Source: Oscillospiraceae bacterium (GTDB lineage Bacteria > Bacillota > Clostridia > Oscillospirales > Oscillospiraceae). From it: DNA of 64,000 nucleotides. The translations under genes and the position numbers were made by a program. The stretch is taken from contig JAGBQR010000035.1 of the NCBI GenBank assembly GCA_017632775.1, positions 1 to 64,000 of the forward strand, given 5' to 3'. A model generated the notes under the pieces. It searched no databases and was not told the DNA's origin. It saw nothing but the letters and a program-made list of their open reading frames with translations. Positions 52,418-60,308 of this stretch are shown here, piece after piece (position 1 is the stretch's first letter; the number at the start of each line of letters is the position of its first letter).

Positions 52418-53572
52418 TCATTTTGAGGCAATGCGCGCCACGAGGGAACGCTTCACCTTCATGGCACCGGTCGGGCAGAACTCCTGACAGCAGAAGCACC
52501 GCACGCATTTTCTCCGGTCGATCCTGGCTTTTCCGTTTATCAGTACGATTGCTTTCGCAGGGCATCCTCGGACGCAGTGCCCGCAGCCGGTGCAGCTGTT
52601 CTCCGGTTCCGGTCTGGAACGCATCAGTATATACAGCGCCTTCTTCAGGATCTTCCGTATCAGCCGGTCATCCGGATCCGCCGCAAACCAGCTGCAGGTT
52701 GAACCGGAGCGTGTAAAGCCGCTGACAGCATACCGCGCAGCTTCCTCCGCATATTCCTCCGGACCTTCGGAACTGAAGAGATCCCGCTGCCTTGCCGCGG
52801 TCATATAGGGGATCTCCTCTTCCCGGAGTGTTAGGATCGCAGCGCCCAGACGGTCAAGTTCATAGGGATCTTTTCCGGCAAGGATCAGTCCAAGATGGCG
52901 CGGTGTGCCCTGTGTGGGTCCGTTGCCCTCCATGATCTCCACCGCATCGCACAGGCAGAGGAGCGGACGGACATACTCGTTCAGGTCCACCAGCATATTG
53001 GCGAAATCCATCGGATCCGGGTGGAGGAAATGGTATTCGCTTTTCATTGTGCCCGGAATGACTCCGTACAGATTCTTCACGGCTGCAGTCATCCCCATGA
53101 GTCCGTGCGATTTCAGCTTGGAGAAGCTGATGATCGCATCACAGCCGGAGAGCCAGGAACAGTACTCAAATTCGCGCACACTTTTTCCTTCCGGAAACGA
53201 CACCGTATGATGGCTGAAATCATCGTTCAGTTTCCCTCCGGCCTCTTCGGCCAGACGCATCCCGGTCTGGTTGTACACCAGCCGGAGCATGGAAGAATTG
53301 AACGGTTCTCCGGGGCTGTCCCCGAGTATCACAGACGCTCCGCGCTCTGTGAGGAGGCGGGTCAGCTCCGCCGCCATCACCGGATGCGTGGTGGCAGCGT
53401 GTTCGGGTTTTCGGGCGGAACAGAGATTCAGCTTGACGCCGATCTTCATGCCGGGCTTCACCCATTCCAGTCCCCCGATATTTGTGAGAGCTGCCTGCAG
53501 GGCAGCTCTCACGTTTTCTCTTTCATAGTCCGGACACTCCGCAATGACCGGTCTTTTTCCCAGATCTTTCAT
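52418..53572 (-). CDS. DUF362 protein with two 4Fe-4S clusters
   Basis: 384 residues from an ATG at 53572, 7 nt after the flavodiiron gene. The N-terminal DUF362 domain shows GMKIGVKLNLCSARKPEHAA (20 residues), VILGDSPGEPFNSS and FSKLKSHGLMGMTAAVKN. The C-terminus is a bacterial ferredoxin pair: CTGCGHCVRGCP and CVRCFCCQEFCP. DUF362 proteins are of unknown function and are often iron-sulfur oxidoreductases or maturation factors. Close spacing to a flavodiiron protein suggests that it acts in the same redox pathway, possibly as an electron carrier. Confidence 0.88.
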   Translation of the reverse strand: MKDLGKRPVIAECPDYERENVRAALQAALTNIGGLEWVKPGMKIGVKLNLCSARKPEHAATTHPVMAAELTRLLTERGASVILGDSPGEPFNSSMLRLVYNQTGMRLAEEAGGKLNDDFSHHTVSFPEGKSVREFEYCSWLSGCDAIISFSKLKSHGLMGMTAAVKNLYGVIPGTMKSEYHFLHPDPMDFANMLVDLNEYVRPLLCLCDAVEIMEGNGPTQGTPRHLGLILAGKDPYELDRLGAAILTLREEEIPYMTAARQRDLFSSEGPEEYAEEAARYAVSGFTRSGSTCSWFAADPDDRLIRKILKKALYILMRSRPEPENSCTGCGHCVRGCPAKAIVLINGKARIDRRKCVRCFCCQEFCPTGAMKVKRSLVARIASK

Positions 53573-53579
53573 TATCGCC

Positions 53580-55589
53580 TTACTGAACCGCGGGCTCGAA
53601 ATCCTCGGGACCATGGTGGCAGATAGGGCAGGTATAATCCTTCGGCAGTTCTCCGTCACAGGGTTCGAAGTGACCGCAGACTGTGCAGACATAGCCCTTC
53701 ACGACAGTACGCACTTCCGGAACGATATGTTCGAACTCCTCGGGACCATGCTTGCAGAGCGGGCAGGTGAAGTCCGCGGGAAGCTCGCTGCCCTCATGAA
53801 AGTATCCGCAGACCTTGCAGAGATATCCTTCTTTCTGCGCCGGTGCCGGGTTCTTCTTAGGCTTGATATGGGCATGATAGTAGGAATAGGTGCAGGAGGT
53901 GCCGGATGAGAGGACTTTCGCCTCCACCACGTTGGCAATATACAAAGTCTGGGTCTCCAGATCGCGCACATCGATCACTTCGCAGGAAAGCACCGCATTG
54001 GTGAACTGCGGGATGTAGCGGATCCCGTTGAGCGTACGGTCGTCATAGGGGACATCGGCAAACTTGTCCACATCGCGTCCGGACTGGAAGCCGAAATGCT
54101 CGAAAAGGGAATACGGCGCATCTTCGGTGAGGATAGAGATGTTGAATTTGCCGGCTTTTGCCACCATATCACAGGTGTGGTTTTTCTTGATACAGGAGAT
54201 GGTGATCTTGCGCGGATCGCTTGCCGCGACCTGCCCGGCCGTGTTGATGATGCACCCGTAGTCTTTTCCGTCAACGCGTGTAGTCAGCACTTCCACACCA
54301 TAGGTCATATATTTGAACACACCGTCGTCCACAGGAAGTTTCTCTCCGGCAGGAGCAGCGGTTTCCGCAACCGTGAAGACGGGAGGAGCCGGGCAGATCT
54401 CCGCGGCGATCGCATCGGCCACGGCGTCCAACTGCGCAAGCTGGTCTTCCTTGAGAGCGGATCTGAGCGAGATATTTTCTCCGATGAATTCGATCCCCTT
54501 CAGTCTGCTGAGAGCCTCTTTCATCAAGCCTCCGCTGGCTGCCGCCCAGGAACCGTTCTCCATGATGGCGACTTTGCGGTTCTGCAGGTTGTGGTTGACC
54601 AGATCGTGGATCAGGTTCTCCATCGTAACAAAAATGCCCGCATTATATGTGGTGGCGGCAAGCACCAGATGGCTGCAGCGGAAAGCATTGGCAACGATAT
54701 AGCTCGCGGGTGTGACCGAAGTATCGAACATGCGGACCTTTACGCCGCGTTCTACCAGTTTGCCGGCCAGAATATTTGCAGCGTTTTCCGTGTGTCCGTA
54801 AACAGAAGCATAAGCAAGACAGACGCTCTTTTCCTCGGGTGTGTAAGAGCTCCACTGAAGATACTTCTCCAGGAAATCCCCGAAGTGCGAGCGCCAGACC
54901 GGCCCGTGGAGCGGACATACATAATTCAGTTCAAGCCCGGCGGCCTTCTTCAGCACATTCTGGACCTGCGGCCCGTATTTGCCGACGATGTTGGTGTAAT
55001 AGCGGCGTGCTTCCTCCATGCTCTCGCCGAAAAAGTCCCCTTCATCTGCGAACAGACGTCCGTTCAACGCTCCGAATGTGCCGAAAGCATCGGCTGAGAA
55101 GAGGAGTTTGTCAGTGAGGTCGTAGGTCATCATGACCTCCGGCCAGTGGACCATGGGTGCCATAACAAAGGTGAATTTGTGATTACCGGCAGAGAATGTG
55201 TCGCCTTCTTTGACAACATACAGCCGGTCGGAAAAATCCACATCGAAAAACTGACCGAGCATGGTCTTGATCTTGGCGTTGCAGATCACAGTGGTTTCCG
55301 GATAACGGGCAAGCAGGGCTTCCACCGTATAGGCATGGTCCGGTTCCATATGCGAAATCACAAGATAATCGAGTTTTCTGCCCTGCAGAGCATAGCGGAC
55401 ATTTTCAAAGAAGGTCTGGTATACAGCTTTGTCAACGGTATCGAACAGGACAGTGTATTCATCCTGCAGAAGATAAGAGTTGTAGGAAACACCGTCAGGT
55501 ACTCCGTAAACTCCTTCGAATACCGCGAGTCTGCGGTCATCCACACCGACCCAGGTCAGGTCCTGCGTTACTTTTCTGGTAAAATGCAT
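53580..55589 (-). CDS. Flavodiiron protein fused to flavin reductase and two rubredoxin-like domains
   Basis: 669 residues that reduce O2 and/or NO. Domains: MBL diiron core (1-250) with all ligands H80, E82, D84, H148, D167 and H228; flavodoxin (about 255-395, ASVYGHTENA for FMN); a flavin-reductase-like FMN domain (about 425-575); rubredoxin-like domain 1 (C591, C594, C609, C612) and domain 2 (C635, C638, C654, C657). The rubredoxin-like domains are the short type also found in rubrerythrin. The fusion places the electron chain in one chain, so an outside rubredoxin may be unnecessary. It has its own promoter and a three-fold direct repeat upstream. It leads the operon with the DUF362 protein. 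Confidence 0.93.
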   Translation of the reverse strand: MHFTRKVTQDLTWVGVDDRRLAVFEGVYGVPDGVSYNSYLLQDEYTVLFDTVDKAVYQTFFENVRYALQGRKLDYLVISHMEPDHAYTVEALLARYPETTVICNAKIKTMLGQFFDVDFSDRLYVVKEGDTFSAGNHKFTFVMAPMVHWPEVMMTYDLTDKLLFSADAFGTFGALNGRLFADEGDFFGESMEEARRYYTNIVGKYGPQVQNVLKKAAGLELNYVCPLHGPVWRSHFGDFLEKYLQWSSYTPEEKSVCLAYASVYGHTENAANILAGKLVERGVKVRMFDTSVTPASYIVANAFRCSHLVLAATTYNAGIFVTMENLIHDLVNHNLQNRKVAIMENGSWAAASGGLMKEALSRLKGIEFIGENISLRSALKEDQLAQLDAVADAIAAEICPAPPVFTVAETAAPAGEKLPVDDGVFKYMTYGVEVLTTRVDGKDYGCIINTAGQVAASDPRKITISCIKKNHTCDMVAKAGKFNISILTEDAPYSLFEHFGFQSGRDVDKFADVPYDDRTLNGIRYIPQFTNAVLSCEVIDVRDLETQTLYIANVVEAKVLSSGTSCTYSYYHAHIKPKKNPAPAQKEGYLCKVCGYFHEGSELPADFTCPLCKHGPEEFEHIVPEVRTVVKGYVCTVCGHFEPCDGELPKDYTCPICHHGPEDFEPAVQ

Positions 55590-55649
55590 ATCTTCCTCCG
55601 GTTATGTTTTTTATGTTCAAAGATATTTCCCTGTTTTCAGAACGCCTTT

Positions 55650-55678
55650 ATTGTACATGAACTATGCCCTCTTGTCCA
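55650..55678 (-). promoter_or_regulatory. Promoter of flavodiiron operon
   Basis: Reverse strand TGGACA (55673-55678), 17-bp spacer, TACAAT (55650-55655), 60 bp before the ATG at 55589. Confidence 0.6.
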
Positions 55679-55700
55679 TGTACTTTTTCGTTTCCAATTA

Positions 55701-55738
55701 TTTACATAATTATATTAACATAATACTGTTAACATAAT
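55701..55738. promoter_or_regulatory. Three direct repeats with exact 14-bp period upstream of flavodiiron promoter
   Basis: TTTACATAAT (55701), TTAACATAAT (55715) and TTAACATAAT (55729) lie in phase, 14 bp apart, just upstream of the -35 box. This fits a row of activator sites. The region is AT-rich, but the exact period and the match of 9-10 bases are more than AT-richness predicts. Confidence 0.45.
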
Positions 55739-55740
55739 TA

Positions 55741-57363
55741 TTATCCTCCCTGTCCTTCCGCCGCTGCCGTACCGGCATAGCGGTAAAACCGGAACACATG
55801 CTGATTCTGCTCCGTCTGCGGGAGGATCGCGTTCAGGATCCCGTCGCCGTTGTTCACCTGCTGAAGCGTAAGGATCTGTTCTCCATCGAGCTGTATGGCA
55901 CTTACCAGATAATCTCCCAGCTGCTCCTGAGAGAAGATAAACGAATGAGGTTCCCAGCAACTGTCGTCCGAAAAGTATTTGTTCATCTGAAGCAGGTCCG
56001 GGGCCTGGTCTTCCTCTGAATAGATACGGCTGTACTGAAGAAGTATCTTATAGCAGTCTTCCCCGTTATCCACAACCATCGAACGATATTCGCTGAAGCA
56101 GACAGCTGCCAGAGTCTCTCCGGTTTCTTCGTTTTTATACTCCCAGCTTCCGCTGTTCAGGAAGTTCACAAGATCCTCCTCAGAGCTCCAGGAAGTGCCT
56201 CTCCCCTCTCCGTCCCAGTCATGGCCGATCACGTAGCGGATCACGGTATCCTCCAGATGGAGCCAGTTATCCTCTCCGAAAACGTAATCCCCATAATATG
56301 TTCCTTTCGAAGCAATCAGCCGGATTCTCGGATGCCAGGGCCGGTTGACCCAAATGGCCACACTCTCGCCTCTATTCAGCACACCCGAGGTCACGTTCCC
56401 TCCGGGAAGGACCAGTCCGTATGTATCCGAGAAGATCTGCTCCTTATCCGTTTCGGCACGGAGGCGTTCCACAACAAACCGGACCCCGTCCTGCTTTGCC
56501 GTAAGTACAGCCCAGCACCAGCCGAACGGCTCATCGGAAGGCAGCTGCTGCACCTGATAGAATTCTTCCGCGCCCAGCGCCGCTGCCTCCATTTCCGTCG
56601 CTGCATAGCGTATCTCCAGCAGATCGAGCGGCGAAGGCGCATCAGCCGGAAGGCAGGATCTGAAGAGCCACCTGCCCTCTTCGATACGTACCGAAATCAC
56701 GAAATCGCGTTCGAACCGATAGTTTACATAATCTGTACCAGAGAAGGTCAGACGGTATTCGTTTCCCAGGACGGTGCCTTCGGAAAAGCGGACCGGGCGG
56801 GCATTCGTATCACCGTGCTGGGTCATGTACAGACCGCTTTCCGTCAGGTACCATTGCAGCGGATGACGCGCCGCGCTGTACTCCATCCCGGTCTTTTCCC
56901 ATACGAACTCTTCCACATCCTTCCGTTCGATGCAGACCAGCGATGTAATCACCGGACCGACAGCGTTTTCATATTCCGCCAGTTCGGACTCTGAAGGATT
57001 CCTCTTCCTGCCTGCCCCGTTATAGAATACCTCGTTCCAGTCGATTTCTTCCGGGCGGCTGTAAGCTGTGACGAAAAAGCCGTTGACCGACCAGTCCAGC
57101 GAATCCGTAAGGCTGTCCAGTTCTTCCCTCGTCAGCTCGCGCCATTTCGCTTCAGGCCCCATCTCTTCTGAAAGTGTACTGGAAGATGCCTCTTCCAATG
57201 CGCCTGATGCCATTTCCAAATTTTTCTCTGTTTCATCAGCAAAGCCAGCCGTTTCTCTCTGTTTTTCCGATGAACCCATTTCATTCTCCCCGCAGCCGCT
57301 CAGAAGCTGAAATGCCAGCAGCAGGCAGAGAACTCCGCAAAGTGTCCGCAAAGGCTTTTTCAT
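55741..57363 (-). CDS. Large secreted lipoprotein, function unknown
   Basis: 540 residues from MKKPLRTL at 57363 (a GTG three codons upstream lies inside the ribosome site). A lipoprotein signal ends LLAFQLLSGC (lipobox LSGC). The mature protein is acidic, has SSTLSEEMGPEAKW and repeated W/E-rich segments (DSLDWSVNGFFVTAYSRPEE), and shows no domain I recognise. It is upstream of the flavodiiron gene on the same strand but with a 150-bp gap that holds the latter's own promoter, so the link is loose. No terminator was seen after it. Confidence 0.65.
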   Translation of the reverse strand: MKKPLRTLCGVLCLLLAFQLLSGCGENEMGSSEKQRETAGFADETEKNLEMASGALEEASSSTLSEEMGPEAKWRELTREELDSLTDSLDWSVNGFFVTAYSRPEEIDWNEVFYNGAGRKRNPSESELAEYENAVGPVITSLVCIERKDVEEFVWEKTGMEYSAARHPLQWYLTESGLYMTQHGDTNARPVRFSEGTVLGNEYRLTFSGTDYVNYRFERDFVISVRIEEGRWLFRSCLPADAPSPLDLLEIRYAATEMEAAALGAEEFYQVQQLPSDEPFGWCWAVLTAKQDGVRFVVERLRAETDKEQIFSDTYGLVLPGGNVTSGVLNRGESVAIWVNRPWHPRIRLIASKGTYYGDYVFGEDNWLHLEDTVIRYVIGHDWDGEGRGTSWSSEEDLVNFLNSGSWEYKNEETGETLAAVCFSEYRSMVVDNGEDCYKILLQYSRIYSEEDQAPDLLQMNKYFSDDSCWEPHSFIFSQEQLGDYLVSAIQLDGEQILTLQQVNNGDGILNAILPQTEQNQHVFRFYRYAGTAAAEGQGG

Positions 57364-57386
57364 CGCGATCACCTTCCTTTTTACTT

Positions 57387-57415
57387 ATATTACCGCTCTT
57401 AACACTTCTCTTCAA
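57387..57415 (-). promoter_or_regulatory. Promoter of lipoprotein gene
   Basis: Reverse strand TTGAAG (57410-57415), 17-bp spacer, TAATAT (57387-57392), 23 bp before the ATG at 57363. Confidence 0.5.
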
Positions 57416-57502
57416 GCTTCCTCTTCCTCCGCAGATAAGCCTTCTCCATATTTTGCCCAAAAGCCTGTCCGTTTCCTCTTGCATCTTGGTATCGTCCCAC
57501 AA

Positions 57503-57532
57503 TTGACACAACGGAAAGCCCTCAAGTACAAT
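57503..57532 (+). promoter_or_regulatory. Promoter of lysine riboswitch-lysA
   Basis: TTGACA (57503-57508), 18-bp spacer, TACAAT (57527-57532); start expected just before the riboswitch. Confidence 0.75.
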
Positions 57533-57537
57533 GTGCA

Positions 57538-57694
57538 CAGATAGAGGCGCACCCGAGAAGAGTACCGTGCATTGACCTGCTGCCGGAGCCGCGCGGGAAA
57601 GGCAAGGGTGCCGAAGCGTAAGATCGCGGCGGATCTTTCGCTGGCAGAACGGATAATATCCGTCCTGCTGTCGCAGTGATGCGGAGCGCTATCC
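57538..57694 (+). ncRNA. Lysine riboswitch (L-box)
   Basis: The leader of lysA carries the L-box core: AGAGGCGCACCCGAGAAGAG followed by TA, then GGGAAAGGCAAGGGTGCCGA followed by AGC, GCTGGCAGAACGG and GCGGAGCGCTATC, in the right order (57542-57693). These are the conserved junction and P1-P5 pieces of the lysine riboswitch. The expression platform lies at 57695-57769. Binding of lysine should favour the hairpin there and lower lysA expression. Confidence 0.93.
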
Positions 57695-57719
57695 CAGACA
57701 CTTTCCCGTCTGTGTTCCT

Positions 57720-57745
57720 GGGCGGCCGTTTCGCGGCTGCCCTTT
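57720..57745 (+). terminator. Candidate lysA leader terminator
   Basis: 9-bp stem GGGCGGCCG / CGGCTGCCC, 5-nt loop, then a short TTTCT tract before the lysA ribosome site AAGGAGG. The T-tract is short, so this may instead act on translation. Confidence 0.5.
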
Positions 57746-57769
57746 CTGCATCATAAGGAGGTATGCCCT

Positions 57770-59080
57770 ATGACCCGCGATTTCATCTGCTCCAATCTCT
57801 CTCTTGGTTCTGGCGGTCATCTCTGTTTTGCCGGGCATGACACGGCAGAACTTGTCCGGCAGTACGGGACACCGCTTTATCTGATGGATGAGCAGCTCAT
57901 CCGCAGACGTTGCCGGACCTACCTCGACGCCATCCGGAAATATTTCGGGGGCCGGGGAAATGTGCTCTATGCCTCCAAGGCGGCCGCCTTCAAGCGGATC
58001 TACGAGATCATGGCTGAAGAAGGCATGTGCGTGGATGTGGTCTCTCCGGGAGAGATCTTCACTGCCTTCAAGGCCGGATTTCCCATGGAACGGGCATGGT
58101 TCCATTCCAACAACAAAACAGATGAAGACATCCGCTTCGCCATGGAGCACGATGTGGGCACCTTCGTAATCGACAGTACGGAGGAACTGCTCGCTGTCGA
58201 CCGGATTGCAGGAGAACTCGGCAGGATCCAGAAAGTCATGCTCCGCCTCACTCCCGGGATCGATACTCACACATTTGAAGCCGTAGCGACCGGAAAGGTC
58301 GATTCAAAATTCGGCTTCGCCATTGAGACAGGACAGGCAGACACCGTCACGGAGCTGGCGCTCACTCTGGAGAACCTCGAACTGAGCGGATTCCACTGCC
58401 ATGTGGGCTCTATGGTTTTTGACTCGGATGTGTTCATCCGTTCAGCCAAAATCATGCTCTCCTTCATCGCCCATATCCGCTATACACACAACTACACAGC
58501 ACCGGAACTCAATCTTGGCGGCGGATACGGAGTCCGCTATCTGGCTTCCCAGCCCGAGCTTGATCTGGACGCCAATCTGGCAGAAGTGGCCGAAAAAGTC
58601 AGTGCCATGTGCCGTGAGCTCTATCTCCCCCAGCCCGCCATCAGTTTTGAACCCGGACGCAGTATCGTAGCGGACGCAGGTCTTACCCTCTATACCGTAG
58701 GCATGGTCAAGCGCATTCCCGGATTTATCAACTATGTTTCCGTCGATGGGGGCATGACAGATAATATCCGCTATGCCCTTTACGGCGCCGAATATACGGT
58801 CCTTCCTGCCAGTCATATGGAAGAACCGCGGGAAATGTGCTGCTCTGTGGTCGGCCGCTGCTGTGAAAGCGATGACGTGATCCAGCCGAACGTGTGCCTT
58901 CCGGAGAGTACGCAGCGGGGCGATCTGATCGCCGTATGCACCACTGGTGCCTATAACTATTCGATGGCCTCAAACTACAACCGCGTTCCCCGCCCGCCCG
59001 TTGTGATGCTGGACGGTGAAAAGAGCTACGTGGCGGTAAAGCGGGAATCGCTTGAAGATCTGCTGCTGCTAGATGCGTAA
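57770..59080 (+). CDS. lysA: Diaminopimelate decarboxylase
   Basis: Last step of lysine synthesis (meso-diaminopimelate to lysine, PLP). 436 residues. The PLP lysine lies in YASKAA (K70), the substrate loop is FHSNNKTDED, the glycine-rich PLP phosphate-binding motif is NLGGGYGVRYL, and the C-terminal catalytic segment is GRCCESDDVI with the Cys at the dimer interface. ATG follows AAGGAGG. It is under a lysine riboswitch and is followed by a strong terminator. Confidence 0.96.
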   Translation: MTRDFICSNLSLGSGGHLCFAGHDTAELVRQYGTPLYLMDEQLIRRRCRTYLDAIRKYFGGRGNVLYASKAAAFKRIYEIMAEEGMCVDVVSPGEIFTAFKAGFPMERAWFHSNNKTDEDIRFAMEHDVGTFVIDSTEELLAVDRIAGELGRIQKVMLRLTPGIDTHTFEAVATGKVDSKFGFAIETGQADTVTELALTLENLELSGFHCHVGSMVFDSDVFIRSAKIMLSFIAHIRYTHNYTAPELNLGGGYGVRYLASQPELDLDANLAEVAEKVSAMCRELYLPQPAISFEPGRSIVADAGLTLYTVGMVKRIPGFINYVSVDGGMTDNIRYALYGAEYTVLPASHMEEPREMCCSVVGRCCESDDVIQPNVCLPESTQRGDLIAVCTTGAYNYSMASNYNRVPRPPVVMLDGEKSYVAVKRESLEDLLLLDA

Positions 59081-59111
59081 GGCATCCGCTGACCGTATTC
59101 TCTGCAAATAT

Positions 59112-59155
59112 AAAAACACCGGGAAAAGGATCCGTCCCTTCTCCCGGTGTTTTTA
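59112..59155. terminator. Bidirectional terminator between lysA and cysK
   Basis: 13-bp stem AAAAACACCGGGA / TCCCGGTGTTTTT, 17-nt loop, A/T-runs on both sides. It serves the convergent lysA and cysK genes. Confidence 0.8.
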
Positions 59156-59177
59156 TATTCATTATGAGATTCTGCGA

Positions 59178-60110
59178 TCAATCTGCGAACAGCGGGGTGG
59201 AAAGATACCGGTCACCGGTATCCGGCAGAAGCACGACGATGGTCTTTCCTTTGTTCTCCGGCCGTTTTGCCAGCTGTATCGCGGCCCATGCCGCAGCTCC
59301 AGAGGAGATGCCGACCAGAACACCCTCAGTGCGGCCGATCAGTTTCCCTGTGGCAAACGCGTCCTCATTTGAGACCGGAATGATTTCATCATAGACTTTC
59401 GTGTCCAGCACATCCGGCACAAAGCCCGCGCCGATCCCCTGGATCTTGTGTGACCCGGCTGTTCCTTTGGAGAGGACCGGAGAAGATTCCGGTTCCACCG
59501 CTACGACTTTCACGGAAGGATCCCGCTCTTTGAGATATTCGCCCACACCGGTGATCGTACCGCCGGTGCCGACTCCCGCCACAAAGATATCAACCTTGCC
59601 ATCGGTATCCGCCCAAATCTCCGGTCCGGTCGTGGCCTTGTGCGCAGCAGGGTTGGCAGGATTGACGAATTGTCCCGGTATGAATGCGTTCGGGATCTCT
59701 CTCGCCAGTTCCTCGGCCTTCTCGATTGCCCCCTTCATGCCCCTGGAACCCTCAGTAAGCACAAGCTCCGCTCCATAGGCTTTCATCAGCTGACGACGCT
59801 CCACACTCATGGTCTCGGGCATGACGATGATAATGCGGTATCCTCTGGCCGCCGCGACAGACGCCAGACCGATCCCCGTGTTGCCGGAAGTAGGTTCAAT
59901 GATCACGGAACCGGGTTTGAGCAGGCCTTTCGCCTCCGCATCATCGATCATGGCCTTACCGATCCGGTCTTTCACAGAGCCGGCCGGATTAAAATACTCC
60001 AGCTTGGCAAGTACAGTGGCTTCCAGCCCCTCTTTTTTCTCAATATGCGTCAGTTCCAGCAGCGGAGTCTTGCCGATGAGCTGATCGGCGGATGTATAAA
60101 TAGCTGACAT
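59178..60110 (-). CDS. cysK: Cysteine synthase A (O-acetylserine sulfhydrylase)
   Basis: PLP enzyme, O-acetylserine plus sulfide to cysteine. 310 residues. The PLP lysine is K47 in [10 protein letters not shown], the substrate loop is [10 protein letters not shown], and the PLP phosphate-binding loop is [12 protein letters not shown]. The ATG at 60110 follows GGAGG. Its promoter lies inside a long inverted repeat, and an Rrf2-family regulator gene lies 2.6 kb away. Confidence 0.96.
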   Translation of the reverse strand: MSAIYTSADQLIGKTPLLELTHIEKKEGLEATVLAKLEYFNPAGSVKDRIGKAMIDDAEAKGLLKPGSVIIEPTSGNTGIGLASVAAARGYRIIIVMPETMSVERRQLMKAYGAELVLTEGSRGMKGAIEKAEELAREIPNAFIPGQFVNPANPAAHKATTGPEIWADTDGKVDIFVAGVGTGGTITGVGEYLKERDPSVKVVAVEPESSPVLSKGTAGSHKIQGIGAGFVPDVLDTKVYDEIIPVSNEDAFATGKLIGRTEGVLVGISSGAAAWAAIQLAKRPENKGKTIVVLLPDTGDRYLSTPLFAD

Positions 60111-60135
60111 GATTGTTTCCTCCTGTTTTGTTCTC

Positions 60136-60177
60136 GATATAAAACATATTTCCCTATCGATTTGATATGTTTATATC
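60136..60177. promoter_or_regulatory. Inverted repeat across the cysK promoter
   Basis: GATATAAAACATAT (60136-60149) and ATATGTTTATATC (60165-60177) are near-perfect complements, with a 15-bp spacer. The right arm contains the cysK -10 box and the left arm lies about 20-35 bp into the transcript. A repressor such as a CymR/Rrf2-type protein is a natural candidate. I cannot match it to a known consensus. Confidence 0.5.
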
Positions 60178-60198
60178 ACAGGTCCTGTTTTTTGTCAA
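60170..60198 (-). promoter_or_regulatory. Promoter of cysK
   Basis: Reverse strand TTGACA (60193-60198), 17-bp spacer, TATAAA (60170-60175). The -10 lies within the inverted repeat 60136-60177. Confidence 0.8.
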
Positions 60199-60227
60199 GA
60201 GAAAAATGAAACATCCTTTCCGGATGA

Positions 60228-60256
60228 TAGACAAGGACACGGGAAAGAAGTATAAT
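60228..60256 (+). promoter_or_regulatory. Promoter of yjjI-yjjW
   Basis: TAGACA (60228-60233), 17-bp spacer, TATAAT (60251-60256), 53 bp before the yjjI ATG. It is divergent from the cysK promoter. Confidence 0.7.
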
Positions 60257-60308
60257 GATCAGGCAGTCGGACTTCATTATATGAATTCCCGAGAGAGGAG
60301 ACCTTCCT

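Noticed and set aside
55681..55745. CRISPR-like repeat array near the flavodiiron gene
   Set aside because: The repeats are only 10 bp with 4-bp spacers, with no cas genes; they are better read as protein-binding sites.
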